NCBI RefSeq assembly: GCF_002007105.1
Contig: NZ_MVBC01000014.1
Coordinates: forward strand, 83,521-147,520
Source: Hymenobacter sp. CRA2
Lineage (GTDB): Bacteria > Bacteroidota > Bacteroidia > Cytophagales > Hymenobacteraceae
Direction: 5' to 3'
DNA: 64,000 bases
How positions within the stretch are numbered: the stretch's first letter is position 1; every line of letters begins with the position of its first letter. Shown here in pieces: positions 34,070-43,005 of this stretch. The notes under the pieces are model-generated. The model saw only the letters and a list, made by a program, of their open reading frames with translations. It was not told where the DNA came from and ran no database searches. A program made the position numbers and the translations under genes.

Positions 34070-37000
34070 ATGAAAAAAAACCTACTAGTGCTTCTCCTGC
34101 TGATGCTCACGCTGGTGCAGCAGGGAGTGGCGCAGAGCCGCACCATTACGGGCCGCGTCACCGACCGCCAGACGGGTGAAGGCCTGCCCGGCGTAACGGT
34201 GCTGCTGAAAGGCACCAGCAACGGCGTATCCACCGATACCGATGGGCGCTATACCCTCACCATGGCCAACGGCGGCGGAGGCACCCTGGCATTCAGCTCC
34301 ATTGGCTACCTGAGCCAGGAACAGCCCATCGGCGCCTCCGACCAGCTCAACGTGGCCCTGGCCACCGACGCGCAGCAGCTGAAGGAAGTGGTGGTAACGG
34401 GCTACGGCGGCTCGCAGGACGTGAAGGACATCACGGGCTCGGCGGCCATCATCCGGGAAGAAAAGCTGCTGAACCAGCCGGTGCAAAGCTTCGACCAGGC
34501 CCTGACGGGCCGCGCCGCGGGCGTCCAAATCACCAACTCCAGCGGCGCCCTGGCCGATGGCGTGTCGATTCGCATCCGGGGGGCCAACTCCATCAGCAAC
34601 AGCTCGCAGCCGCTGATTGTGGTGGACGGCGTGCCCACCAACTCGCTGGAAAACGCCAACCAGTTCAACACCGGCAACGGCACGCGCTACAACACGCTGG
34701 CCGACATCAACCCCAACGATATCGAGTCGATTGACGTGCTGAAGGACGCGTCGGCGGCGGCCATTTACGGCTCGCGGGCGGCCAACGGCGTCATCATCGT
34801 GACGACCAAGCGCGGCAAGGCCGGCCAGAACCGCGTGTCGCTCAACTCCTTTGTGGGCGTGAACGAAATCGTGCGCAAGCCCAAGCTGCTCAACGGCGAC
34901 CAGTTTATCGAGATTCAGAACGAGAAGGCGCTGAACCGCTTTGGCCCGGGCACGCCTAATTCCGTCATTGCCCGCAACGTGGATATCGACGGCGACGGGC
35001 AGCCCGACCGCACCGACTGGCTGGACGAGGTTTTTCGGCGCGGCTTCGCGCAGAACTACCAGGTGGCTATTTCGGGCGGCACCGACAAAGCCAGCTACTA
35101 TGGCTCGGGCGACTGGACTGACCAGAAAGGCGTGCTGGTGGCCAACCGCCTGCGGCGCGGCTCGGTGCGCCTGAACCTGGATCTGCAGCCGGTGAAGTGG
35201 CTGAAAACGGGCATCAGCAGCAGCTACTCGCGCACGCTCAACAACGGCGTGCTCACCGATACTTACCTGGCTGGCGCCACGGTATCGGGGTACAATGCGG
35301 CGCCGATTTACCCGGTGCGCGACGCCAGCGGCAACTACTTCCTGGATTCGTTCGGCAACCTGGGCGGCGACGTGTTTACCATCGACGGCACGGCCTACCC
35401 CTTCTACCGCACCTACCGGCTGAACGCGGTGAACCACCCCAGCGCCGTGCTGGATTACCAGCGCAACGACAACACCTCGCAGCGCCTGCTAGCCAACGGC
35501 TACGCCACCGTGGAGCCCCTCACCGGCCTGAAGCTGACCACCCGCTTCGGGGTGGATTACCTGCAGAACTTCGAGGACCAGTACAGTGACCCGCGGCTGT
35601 CGGGCCTGGGCCGGGTGCTGGGCGACGGGCTGGTACAAAACAACGACCTGCGCCAAAACCTCTGGAACTGGGCCAACTACCTCAACTACACCCGCACCTT
35701 CGGGGAGCAGCACAACGTGGACGTGACCGTGGGCGTGGAGTACCAGGAAGAGTCGCAGCGCCAGATCGGCACGTACGCGGCCAACTTCGCCGACCCCAAA
35801 TTCAAGGAGATTTTCACGGGCCTCTCGACCGAAGCGCTGCAGGCCGACGGCTCGCGCTACACCCAGGGCTTCGACTCGTACCTGGCCCGCCTGAACTACT
35901 CCTTCGGCAATAAGTACTACGTCTCGGCCAACTTCCGGGCCGATGCCGACTCGCGCTTCGGCGAAAACAACCGCCGCGGCTATTTTCCCGGCGGTTCGGT
36001 GGGCTGGCGCATCTCGGAGGAAGGCTTCCTGAAGGGCGTGACGCTCATCAACGACCTGAAGCTGCGCGCCAGCTACGGCGTGGTGGGCAACTCCAACGGC
36101 CTGCTGCCCTACGCCTCGCGCACCCTGATCGGGGCCGGGCAGTACGCCGACGTCAATGGGCTGGGCATCACGCAGGTGGGCAACCCGGAGCTGGCCTGGG
36201 AAAAATCCCGCAAGCTCGACATCGGGCTGGACGCCTCGGTGCTCACCAACCGCGTGAGCCTCACCCTGGACTACTTCGACAACGACATCAGCGACCTGAT
36301 TCTGGACGCGCCGGCGCTGCGCACCACCGGCATCCCGAACTCCATCGACTACGTGCGCACGGTGGTGACGAAGAACATCGGCTCGATGTACAACCGCGGC
36401 CTGGAAGCGACGCTAAACACCACCAACGTGCAAACCGCCTCGGGCTTCCGCTGGACCAGCTCGGTGAACTTCACGGCGGTAAAAAACCAGATTACCTCGC
36501 TGGCCACCGATTTGCCCGTACCGGAAGGGCAGTCTTCTGACCCCAACGACGTGGTGGCGGGCGCGCAGCGCGCCAGCGTGGGGCGGCGGCTGGGCGTGTA
36601 CTTTCTGCCGCGCTGGGCGGGCGTCAACCCCGAAAACGGCAACGCCCAGTTTCTGGACGCCAACGACAACATCAAGCAGTACGACGCGGTGAACCGGGTC
36701 TGGCTAACGGCCAGCGGCGACGTGACCACGGCCATCAGCACCAACGACTACCGCTACACCGACAAGGGCGGCTACCCCACCTGGTACGGCGGCTTCGACA
36801 ATACCCTGGCCTTCAAAGGCCTGGAGCTGGGTATCTTCCTGCAGTACAGCGGCGGCAACCTGCTCTACAACGCCACGCGGGCCGGCCTGCTGACCAACTA
36901 CTACAACAACAACCTCACGGAAATCATGGACCGCTGGCAGCAGCCCGGCGACCAGACCGACATACCGAAGCTGGTGCTGCAGGACAACGTCTCGACCCAG

Positions 37001-37291
37001 GCCTCCACGCGCTGGCTGGAGAAGGGCGACTTCCTGCGCCTGCGGCAGCTAAGCCTGGGCTACAACCTGCCCAAGAACCTGCTGGGGCAGGCCAAGCTGA
37101 GCAACGTGCGGGTGTACGCCCTGGTGCAGAACGTGTTCGTGATTACGGGCTACAACGGCACCGACCCGGAGGTCAACTCCAACCGCAACAACACCACGCA
37201 GGGCACTAACGGCAACATTGCTTTCGGCGTGGACAACCGCGCCGTGCCGCAGGCCCGCAGCTACACCGTCGGCCTCAACCTTAGCCTGTAA
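34070..37291 (+). CDS. SusC/RagA family TonB-linked outer membrane protein
   Basis: This 1073-residue outer-membrane transporter takes up a glycan or other nutrient using TonB energy. It has a signal peptide (KKNLLVLLLLMLTLVQQGVA), a carboxypeptidase-D-like domain (ITGRVTDRQTGEGLPGVTVL), a plug (QALTGRAAGVQITNSSG and the IRGANSI/VVDGVP region), and a long barrel ending SYTVGLNLSL with the terminal aromatic-free but strand-like signature. It lies seven bases before the SusD-like gene, the usual arrangement of a nutrient-uptake pair. No adjacent glycoside hydrolase or sensor gene hints at the substrate. Confidence 0.96.
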   Translation: MKKNLLVLLLLMLTLVQQGVAQSRTITGRVTDRQTGEGLPGVTVLLKGTSNGVSTDTDGRYTLTMANGGGGTLAFSSIGYLSQEQPIGASDQLNVALATDAQQLKEVVVTGYGGSQDVKDITGSAAIIREEKLLNQPVQSFDQALTGRAAGVQITNSSGALADGVSIRIRGANSISNSSQPLIVVDGVPTNSLENANQFNTGNGTRYNTLADINPNDIESIDVLKDASAAAIYGSRAANGVIIVTTKRGKAGQNRVSLNSFVGVNEIVRKPKLLNGDQFIEIQNEKALNRFGPGTPNSVIARNVDIDGDGQPDRTDWLDEVFRRGFAQNYQVAISGGTDKASYYGSGDWTDQKGVLVANRLRRGSVRLNLDLQPVKWLKTGISSSYSRTLNNGVLTDTYLAGATVSGYNAAPIYPVRDASGNYFLDSFGNLGGDVFTIDGTAYPFYRTYRLNAVNHPSAVLDYQRNDNTSQRLLANGYATVEPLTGLKLTTRFGVDYLQNFEDQYSDPRLSGLGRVLGDGLVQNNDLRQNLWNWANYLNYTRTFGEQHNVDVTVGVEYQEESQRQIGTYAANFADPKFKEIFTGLSTEALQADGSRYTQGFDSYLARLNYSFGNKYYVSANFRADADSRFGENNRRGYFPGGSVGWRISEEGFLKGVTLINDLKLRASYGVVGNSNGLLPYASRTLIGAGQYADVNGLGITQVGNPELAWEKSRKLDIGLDASVLTNRVSLTLDYFDNDISDLILDAPALRTTGIPNSIDYVRTVVTKNIGSMYNRGLEATLNTTNVQTASGFRWTSSVNFTAVKNQITSLATDLPVPEGQSSDPNDVVAGAQRASVGRRLGVYFLPRWAGVNPENGNAQFLDANDNIKQYDAVNRVWLTASGDVTTAISTNDYRYTDKGGYPTWYGGFDNTLAFKGLELGIFLQYSGGNLLYNATRAGLLTNYYNNNLTEIMDRWQQPGDQTDIPKLVLQDNVSTQASTRWLEKGDFLRLRQLSLGYNLPKNLLGQAKLSNVRVYALVQNVFVITGYNGTDPEVNSNRNNTTQGTNGNIAFGVDNRAVPQARSYTVGLNLSL

Positions 37292-37297
37292 CCTGCC

Positions 37298-38734
37298 ATG
37301 ACAGCTACGACCTACCTCCGCATCACCTGCCAGGCAGCCGCGGTGGCGCTGCTCCTGCTGCTGGCCCCCGGCTGCGACGTGCTCGACCAGGAATCCCCCG
37401 CGGCCCTGACGCCCGAAGAAACCTTCAGCACACCCGACCGCATCGAGAAGGCCGCCATCAGCATGTACGACGCGCTGCAAAACCCCGAGTTCCTGGGCGG
37501 GCGGGCGCTGATATACAGCGACGTGCGCTCCGACGACACCGACCCCTCGCCGTACTTCAATACCATTGCCACGTCGTCGGCGCTGGCCAACGACATTCAG
37601 GTGACCAACGGCTGGACCGGCGGCTACCGCACGATTTACGCGGCCAACTTTTTCCTGCAAAACTTCGAGCCCAACGCCGGCATTGTGTCGCAGGAGCTGG
37701 CGGCGCAGTACCGGGGCGAGGCCAAGTTTATCCGGGCCCTGACGATGTTTCACCTGGTGAACCTGTTTGCTCAGCCCTACAACTTCACGCCCGACGCCTC
37801 GCACCTGGGCATTCCCATTCAGCTGACGGCGCCCGACGCGGTCAGTGCCTACGACCCTTCGCAGCGCCTGGCCCGCTCCTCGGTGCGCGACGTGTACGCG
37901 CAGATCATCAGCGACTTGAACGACGCCGCCAGTGGCCTGCCGACGGACTACGACGACCCGGAATACGCCGACGTGGCCCGCGCCACGAAGGGCGCGGCGC
38001 AGGCCTTGTTGTCGCGGGTGTATCTGTACCAGGCCAATTACACGCAGGCGGCGGCCCTGGCCGGCACGGTCATCAGTTCGGGCCGCTACCAGCTGAACCC
38101 CAGCCCGGCCACCACCTTTGCCCCGCCCTACAACACGCCTGAGTCCATCTTCTCGGTGGCGATGAACACCAGCGACAACCCCAACACCAACAACGCCATC
38201 GGGCAGCACTACAGCCCCACCGGGCGCGGCGACATCACCATTTCGCCTTACGTGGCCATTCCCCCCAGCGTATTTCCGGCCGACGACGAGCGCCGCACCA
38301 CGCTGGTACGCGTGTCCAGCAACATTCCCTACACGGGCAAGTACCAGACCGTGGGCGACTGGGTGCCCATCGTGCGCTACCCAGAGGTGCTGCTGAACCG
38401 GGCCGAAGCCCTGGCCCGCACCACGGGCCGCACGCAGGAGGCCGTGGACCTGCTGAACCAGGTGCGCAACCGCTCCAAAGGGGCCAGCACGCCTTCCTAC
38501 ACGCTGGCCGGCTTTGCCGATGCGCCGGCGCTGATCAACGCCATCCTGCTGGAGCGGCGCCTGGAGCTGGCCTTCGAAGGGCACCGCTACTACGACCTGC
38601 TGCGCACCCGCCAAGCCATTCCGGCGCACGGCACCATTCCCAGCATTCCGTACGGCGACAACCGGCTGGTACTGCCCATCCCGCAGGTCGATTTGCAGAA
38701 CAACCCCAACCTGGCGCAGAATCCGGGCTATTGA
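37298..38734 (+). CDS. RagB/SusD family nutrient-binding lipoprotein
   Basis: This 478-residue partner of the SusC-like transporter is a surface lipoprotein that caps the barrel and binds substrate. It has a lipoprotein signal (LLLLAPGCDVLDQ) and the SusD TPR-like core with PEETFSTPDRIEKAAISMYDAL, AKFIRALTMFHLVNLFAQPY and the C-terminal RRLELAFEGHRYYDLLRT signature. It ends in a Q-N-P-G-Y terminus typical of the family. An intrinsic terminator follows. Confidence 0.96.
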   Translation: MTATTYLRITCQAAAVALLLLLAPGCDVLDQESPAALTPEETFSTPDRIEKAAISMYDALQNPEFLGGRALIYSDVRSDDTDPSPYFNTIATSSALANDIQVTNGWTGGYRTIYAANFFLQNFEPNAGIVSQELAAQYRGEAKFIRALTMFHLVNLFAQPYNFTPDASHLGIPIQLTAPDAVSAYDPSQRLARSSVRDVYAQIISDLNDAASGLPTDYDDPEYADVARATKGAAQALLSRVYLYQANYTQAAALAGTVISSGRYQLNPSPATTFAPPYNTPESIFSVAMNTSDNPNTNNAIGQHYSPTGRGDITISPYVAIPPSVFPADDERRTTLVRVSSNIPYTGKYQTVGDWVPIVRYPEVLLNRAEALARTTGRTQEAVDLLNQVRNRSKGASTPSYTLAGFADAPALINAILLERRLELAFEGHRYYDLLRTRQAIPAHGTIPSIPYGDNRLVLPIPQVDLQNNPNLAQNPGY

Positions 38735-38757
38735 CCGCCCGCGCCGGCTCATCAAAC

Positions 38758-38795
38758 AGCAAGGCCTGGCTTATGAAGCCAGGCCTTGCTGTTTT
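38758..38795 (+). terminator. Intrinsic terminator after the SusC/SusD pair
   Basis: Perfect 15-base arms (38758-38772 and 38776-38790, core AAGGCCTGGCTT) with a 3-base loop, followed by GTTTT. Confidence 0.85.
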
Positions 38796-39110
38796 GCCGA
38801 TTTTACTGCTGCGGGGCGGGGTGCAACCGGGTGGTGGCAGAACCACGGCCAGCCGGGCTGGCTCCTTTTTGACTTGAGAGCTACTCACTCACTCACATCC
38901 AAGTCCACTTCAGGAGTCTGCCGAGCCGCTGGTTGCAGCCCATCCGTCTTGAGGCCCTGCCCCGCCGGGCAATAAATACCGGCCAGTCGTAATGAACAGA
39001 GGCTAAATACGCAGCCCAGGCTTCGTCCGGCACCCCTTATTGTCTGACCTGAGCGTCTGGCTTTCTGACCTGTGGCTTTGCGGGTGTGAGCTGGCCGGGG
39101 AAGCCCGGGC
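38796..39110. other. Intergenic region, no gene seen
   Basis: This is a 315-base gap between the terminator and the convergent LytTR gene. I see no supported gene, repeat or RNA in it. Confidence 0.5.
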
Positions 39111-39884
39111 TCAGCGGTTCTTGATGAGAAAGGCTTTGACGTTGTCGCGATAAAAGCGCGTCCATTTAAGGCGGTGGCCGCTGGTCAGCGTCACTAGGTA
39201 CTCCCCGTTGAAGTACGATTCCAACTCCTCCACGTAGTTCAGGTTGATGATATAGGAGCGGTTGATGCGGGTAAAATCGGCGGGGTCCAGGCGCTGCTCC
39301 AGCTGGGTTAGGCTTTCGTAGGTGGTGTAGTTGCGCTTGAGCGTGTGCACGGTGATGTAGTTGCCGTCGGCATCGAGGTAAACGATGTCTTCAACCTTGA
39401 TAAAGAACAGCTTGTGGTTGTCCTTGATCAGCATACGCTTGGGGTAGGCACGCTGGGCGGGCGGCTCTTCGCTGAGCAGGCGGCGCATCAGGGCGTGCAC
39501 CTCCGGCTGGGGCTGGAGTTGGGTTAAGTTCGTTTTCATGTGGTGCAGGGTTTGGTGCAGTTGTGAGGGGGTGCAGGGCTTGGGCAGGCAGGGCAGTCCG
39601 CTGGCTTCCAGGTCCTGCAAGGGCAGTAGCTGAGGATCGGTCAGAAACACCACGTAGGGCTGAAAGTGCGGCCAGATGCCGCGCAGCACGCCGAAGCCAT
39701 CGAGGTGGGGCAGCTCCAGGCTCAGGAACAGCACCTGGGGCCGGTGCTCCAGCAAGGCAATCAGCGCCTCGGTACCCGTCACTACCTCGGCCACCAGGCG
39801 CAACTCCGTGTCCTGCGCCAGCCCCAGCCGCAGGGCCTGCCGGGAAGCCTCGTCCTGGTCGGCAACAATAGCTAGGTAGCTCAT
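39111..39884 (-). CDS. LytTR-type response regulator with degenerate receiver
   Basis: The protein has 257 residues. Residues 1-120 have the receiver fold, with an acidic patch (IVADQDEAS), the Thr of VVFLTDPQ and the Lys of CLPKPCT. Where the phospho-accepting Asp should be, the sequence is QVLFLSLELPHLDGFG, so that position is Ser. The LytTR DNA-binding domain (residues 150-255; KVEDIVYLDADGNYITVHT, FTRINRSYIINLNYV) is intact. It probably still binds DNA but cannot be activated by normal Asp phosphorylation. No sensor kinase gene adjoins it. Confidence 0.92.
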   Translation of the reverse strand: MSYLAIVADQDEASRQALRLGLAQDTELRLVAEVVTGTEALIALLEHRPQVLFLSLELPHLDGFGVLRGIWPHFQPYVVFLTDPQLLPLQDLEASGLPCLPKPCTPSQLHQTLHHMKTNLTQLQPQPEVHALMRRLLSEEPPAQRAYPKRMLIKDNHKLFFIKVEDIVYLDADGNYITVHTLKRNYTTYESLTQLEQRLDPADFTRINRSYIINLNYVEELESYFNGEYLVTLTSGHRLKWTRFYRDNVKAFLIKNR

Positions 39885-40324
39885 GCGGGACGGGCGCTGA
39901 GAAAATGGGGGCGGGAACAGGAAAAAAATCGGACCGCGCCGGCTGGGGCGGCCCCGGCGCAGCAGGCCCGGCGAAGCAGCCGCCGGGGCCCCTAAGTAAA
40001 ACGAACAAACGGCTCGGTTTTCGGCTCGTCAAGCGGTGGATACTCCGAGCAACGGGGGTGCGGAACCTGTGCTTATCAGGCTGGTGTTAAAAGGGCTTCG
40101 CCAAGAAGACACCCGGGAAGCGTCAGGGATGCACCTCTACGAAAATATTCGTATGCCTTGGCTTTTTTCACCGGCTCGTTTGCTCGCCCCCGGCCGTAGC
40201 GCCTGGCTTCGGTGCCCTCTTTCCCTCCCACATTACCTTCTGACGCACCCAGGCGGCTTTTGATATCAAACAATAGCCACCTTTTTTTGCTTTCCGCGTA
40301 CTGCCTAAGTCTCTTCCCGACTTT
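39885..40324. other. Intergenic region between divergent lytTR and mqo genes
   Basis: This 440-base divergent gap must contain both promoters. I could not find a clean TAnnTTTG match on either strand. Short frames here look spurious. Confidence 0.4.
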
Positions 40325-41845
40325 ATGAATACACCCAACTCTTCGGCCGACACCGAGCTCAATCCCGACGTAATCCTCATCGGAGCGGGCATCATGAGCG
40401 CAACCCTGGGCATGATGCTCAAGGAGCTGCAACCGGATTTGCGCATTGCCGTGGTGGAGCGCCTCGACGTGGCCGCCGCCGAAAGCTCCGACGCCTGGAA
40501 CAACGCCGGCACCGGCCACTCGGCCTTCTGCGAGCTGAACTACACCCCCGAAAAAGCCGACGGCAGCATCGACACGAGCAAGGCCATCAAGATTGCCGAG
40601 CAGTTTGAGCAGTCCAAGCAGTTCTGGGCGTTTCTGGCCCAGAAATACCAGGTCAAGGAGCTAAGCCGCTTCATCAACCACGTGCCGCACCTGAGCTTCG
40701 TGTGGGGCCCCGACAACGTGGAGTACCTGCGCAAGCGCCAAGCCGCGCTGGTCAAGTCACCCCTGTTTCAGGGCATGCAGTTCAGCACCGATAAGGCCGA
40801 GCTGCAGCAGTGGATGCCGCTGGTGATGGAAGGCCGCGACCCGCAGCAGCCCGTGGCGGCCACCCGCATGGACCTCGGCACCGACGTCAACTTTGGCTCC
40901 CTGACCCGCGGCATGTTTTACCTGCTGCAGGAGAAGCCGGGCGTGTCGTTCTACTTCAACCACGAAGTGGAAAAGATCAAGCGCAAAGAAGACAACCAGT
41001 GGCGCGTGCGGGCCGAAAACCGCGCCACCGGCGAAACGCTGAAGCTCAAAGCGCCTTTCGTGTTCATCGGTGCGGGCGGGGGCTCCTTGCCGCTGCTCAT
41101 TGCCTCGGGCATTCCCGAGGGGCAGGGCTTCGGCGGTTTCCCCGTGAGCGGGCAGTGGCTGAAGTGCACCAACCCCAACGTCATTGCTCGGCACGACGCG
41201 AAGGTGTACGGCAAGGCCTCCGTGGGCTCGCCGCCCATGTCGGTGCCCCACCTCGACTCGCGCGTCATCAACGGCAAAAAGGAGCTGCTGTTTGGCCCGT
41301 ACGCGGGCTTTAGCACCAAATTCCTGAAGAAGGGCTCGTACTTCGACCTGCCGTTCAGCATCAAGCTCAGCAACATGCGCCCGATGATTATTGCGGGCCT
41401 GAAAAACATTCCGCTCACGCGCTACCTCATCAACCAGGTGCGGCAGTCGCCGGAAGACCGGCTGGCGGCCCTGCGCGAGTACCTGCCCCAGGCCAACCCC
41501 AACGACTGGGAGCTGGAAATTGCCGGGCAGCGCGTGCAGGTCATCAAAAAGGACAAGAAAGAAGGTGGCGTGCTCGAATTTGGCACCGAGGTGGTCAGCG
41601 CCGCCGATGGCTCCATTGCGGCGCTGCTCGGTGCCTCGCCGGGCGCTTCCACAGCCGTGAGCATCATGCTGGGCCTGGTGCAGCGCTGCTTCCCGCAGCA
41701 GGCCGCCACGCCCGCATGGCAGGCCAAATTCAAGGAAATGATACCCTCCTTCGGCCTGTCGCTCAACGACAACCCGCAGCTGGTGGAGGAAGTACGCGTA
41801 CACACCAGCGAAGTGCTGGGCCTGAACACGCCCGTCAACAGCTAA
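40325..41845 (+). CDS. mqo: Malate:quinone oxidoreductase
   Basis: This 506-residue FAD-dependent, membrane-associated enzyme oxidises malate to oxaloacetate and passes electrons to quinone, bypassing NAD-linked malate dehydrogenase in the citric acid cycle. The FAD motif VILIGAGIMSATLGMMLKEL is at the start. Family motifs include AWNNAGTGHSAFCELNYTP and GSPPMSVPHLDSR. Length and motif order match the Mqo family well. An unusually long terminator follows. Confidence 0.96.
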   Translation: MNTPNSSADTELNPDVILIGAGIMSATLGMMLKELQPDLRIAVVERLDVAAAESSDAWNNAGTGHSAFCELNYTPEKADGSIDTSKAIKIAEQFEQSKQFWAFLAQKYQVKELSRFINHVPHLSFVWGPDNVEYLRKRQAALVKSPLFQGMQFSTDKAELQQWMPLVMEGRDPQQPVAATRMDLGTDVNFGSLTRGMFYLLQEKPGVSFYFNHEVEKIKRKEDNQWRVRAENRATGETLKLKAPFVFIGAGGGSLPLLIASGIPEGQGFGGFPVSGQWLKCTNPNVIARHDAKVYGKASVGSPPMSVPHLDSRVINGKKELLFGPYAGFSTKFLKKGSYFDLPFSIKLSNMRPMIIAGLKNIPLTRYLINQVRQSPEDRLAALREYLPQANPNDWELEIAGQRVQVIKKDKKEGGVLEFGTEVVSAADGSIAALLGASPGASTAVSIMLGLVQRCFPQQAATPAWQAKFKEMIPSFGLSLNDNPQLVEEVRVHTSEVLGLNTPVNS

Positions 41846-41857
41846 GCTTCCAAACTT

Positions 41858-41910
41858 ACAGCTAACAAAAACGCTCCGGTTGGGTAGACCGGAGCGTTTT
41901 TGTTAGCTGT
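41858..41910 (+). terminator. Long intrinsic terminator after mqo
   Basis: Perfect 23-base arms (41858-41880 and 41888-41910; CGCTCCGGT at the tip) around a seven-base loop. The descending arm includes a T5 run and, because of symmetry, the ascending arm an A5 run. Confidence 0.9.
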
Positions 41911-42082
41911 GAGGCCGCGTATTTGTGCGCGAACTGCGTGGCGGCACTACGGAATCGGGGCCGGCAAACACGTAAACCGGGCCTAGAGGTTGTTCGCGGG
42001 CCCGCTTTTGCCCGTAGACCAACGTACAAGCTCAGCCAAAGGCCGGGCTTGCGCCCCGCTTTTCCACCCGCTTACTTGTCTT

Positions 42083-42643
42083 ATGATTCGCCTAGAGCCT
42101 TTCACCCCCGCTGATTTTCAGGAGCTGATTAGCTGGATCGACAACGAGCAGCTGCTCAACGAATGGTCCGGCTCCCTGTTTTCCTTCCCGCTTACCGAAG
42201 ACAGCCTGCACTGGTACATTCAGGGAGCCAACGACCCCAAAGACCCCGAGGTGTTTATCTGGAAGGCCGTCGACAGCAAAACCGGGCAGGCCGTGGGACA
42301 CATTTCCCTGGGCAGCTTCAGCAACCGCGACCAGTCGGCGCGTATCACCCGGGTGCTGGTGGGCAGCCGGCAGCAGCGCGGCCGCGGCGTGTGCAAGGGC
42401 ATGATCGACGCCGTGCTGCAAGTGGGCTTCGAGCAGCTGAACCTGCACCGCATCAGCCTGGGCGTGTACGATTTCAACCACGCCGCTATCCGCTGCTACC
42501 AGAAAAGCGGCTTCCACAAGGAAGGCACCCTGCGCGACGTGAAGCGCGTGGGCGACGAGTGGTGGAGCCTGGTGGAGATGAGCATCCTCGAAGACGAGTG
42601 GCGCGCCCTGCACCAATCCCGGCTGGACGCCAAAGCTGCTTAG
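42083..42643 (+). CDS. GNAT family N-acetyltransferase
   Basis: This 186-residue acetyl-CoA-dependent transferase has the acetyl-CoA loop region VLVGSRQQRGRGVCKGMIDAVL (an R/Q-x-x-G-x-G/A-like pattern), LHRISLGVYDFNHAAIRCYQKSGF and a C-terminal strand with VEMSIL. This matches the RimJ/RimL-like subgroup, which acetylates protein N-termini or small molecules. The substrate is unknown. ATG at 42083 fits the fold; longer frames upstream are ignored. Confidence 0.9.
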   Translation: MIRLEPFTPADFQELISWIDNEQLLNEWSGSLFSFPLTEDSLHWYIQGANDPKDPEVFIWKAVDSKTGQAVGHISLGSFSNRDQSARITRVLVGSRQQRGRGVCKGMIDAVLQVGFEQLNLHRISLGVYDFNHAAIRCYQKSGFHKEGTLRDVKRVGDEWWSLVEMSILEDEWRALHQSRLDAKAA

Positions 42644-42738
42644 ACCGGCAGTTGTCTCCCGATCAAACAGTTAGTGCAATACTTAATACTTTCATAATAC
42701 CTAAACCCAGACCCGAGTCCGGCGGTTATCGTACCAAC

Positions 42739-42785
42739 AAAGGCTGCCGGGGCGCATTCGCCGCACGCCACTGGCCGGCAGCCTT
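42739..42785 (+). other. Long-loop stem between the GNAT and 34-codon genes
   Basis: Arms AAAGGCTGCCGG (42739-42750) and CCGGCAGCCTTT (42774-42785) are exact complements around a 23-base, partly self-paired loop. Weak T-rich sequence (GGTTTTGCGG) follows. It may end the GNAT transcript. Confidence 0.5.
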
Positions 42786-42827
42786 TGCGTGGTTTTGCGG
42801 CGACACGCATGCTAATCCGTTGATATT

Positions 42828-42932
42828 ATGCTCTCCGTCACCCGCTATAACCGCGCCACTCGGCGCAACGACGCGGTGGTGTACCTGCTGATGGCCGTGG
42901 CCAGCGCCTGTGCGCTGTTCTTCTCGCTGTAG
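42828..42932 (+). CDS. 34-codon single-pass membrane peptide
   Basis: A short frame starts with ATG at 42828 and ends with TAG at 42932. Residues 1-15 are basic (SVTRYNRATRRND) and 16-34 form one hydrophobic helix (VVYLLMAVASACALFFSL). A GC-rich intrinsic terminator lies 32 bases after its stop, and a stem-loop lies before it. So it looks like its own transcription unit rather than a shadow frame. The function is unknown. A basic head with one helix is typical of small membrane regulators. Confidence 0.55.
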   Translation: MLSVTRYNRATRRNDAVVYLLMAVASACALFFSL

Positions 42933-42963
42933 GTCCTCCCCGCCCCCAACGCTCTGCCTCTCC

Positions 42964-42994
42964 GCCGCCCGGTACATCACCGGGCGGCTTTTTT
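42964..42994 (+). terminator. Intrinsic terminator after the 34-codon gene
   Basis: Arms GCCGCCCGGT (42964-42973) and ACCGGGCGGC (42979-42988) with a five-base loop are followed by TTTTTT. Confidence 0.85.
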
Positions 42995-43005
42995 GTGCCG
43001 GCAAC

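Noticed and set aside
34085..35437. Long antisense frame of 450 codons opposite the SusC-like gene
   Set aside because: GC-rich coding DNA leaves long shadow frames. The His/Val/Arg-rich translation lacks domains, while the plus strand has a clear TonB transporter.
37049..38755. Antisense frame of 568 codons opposite the SusD-like gene
   Set aside because: Same reason: it is the mirror of a well-supported gene and has no recognisable motif.
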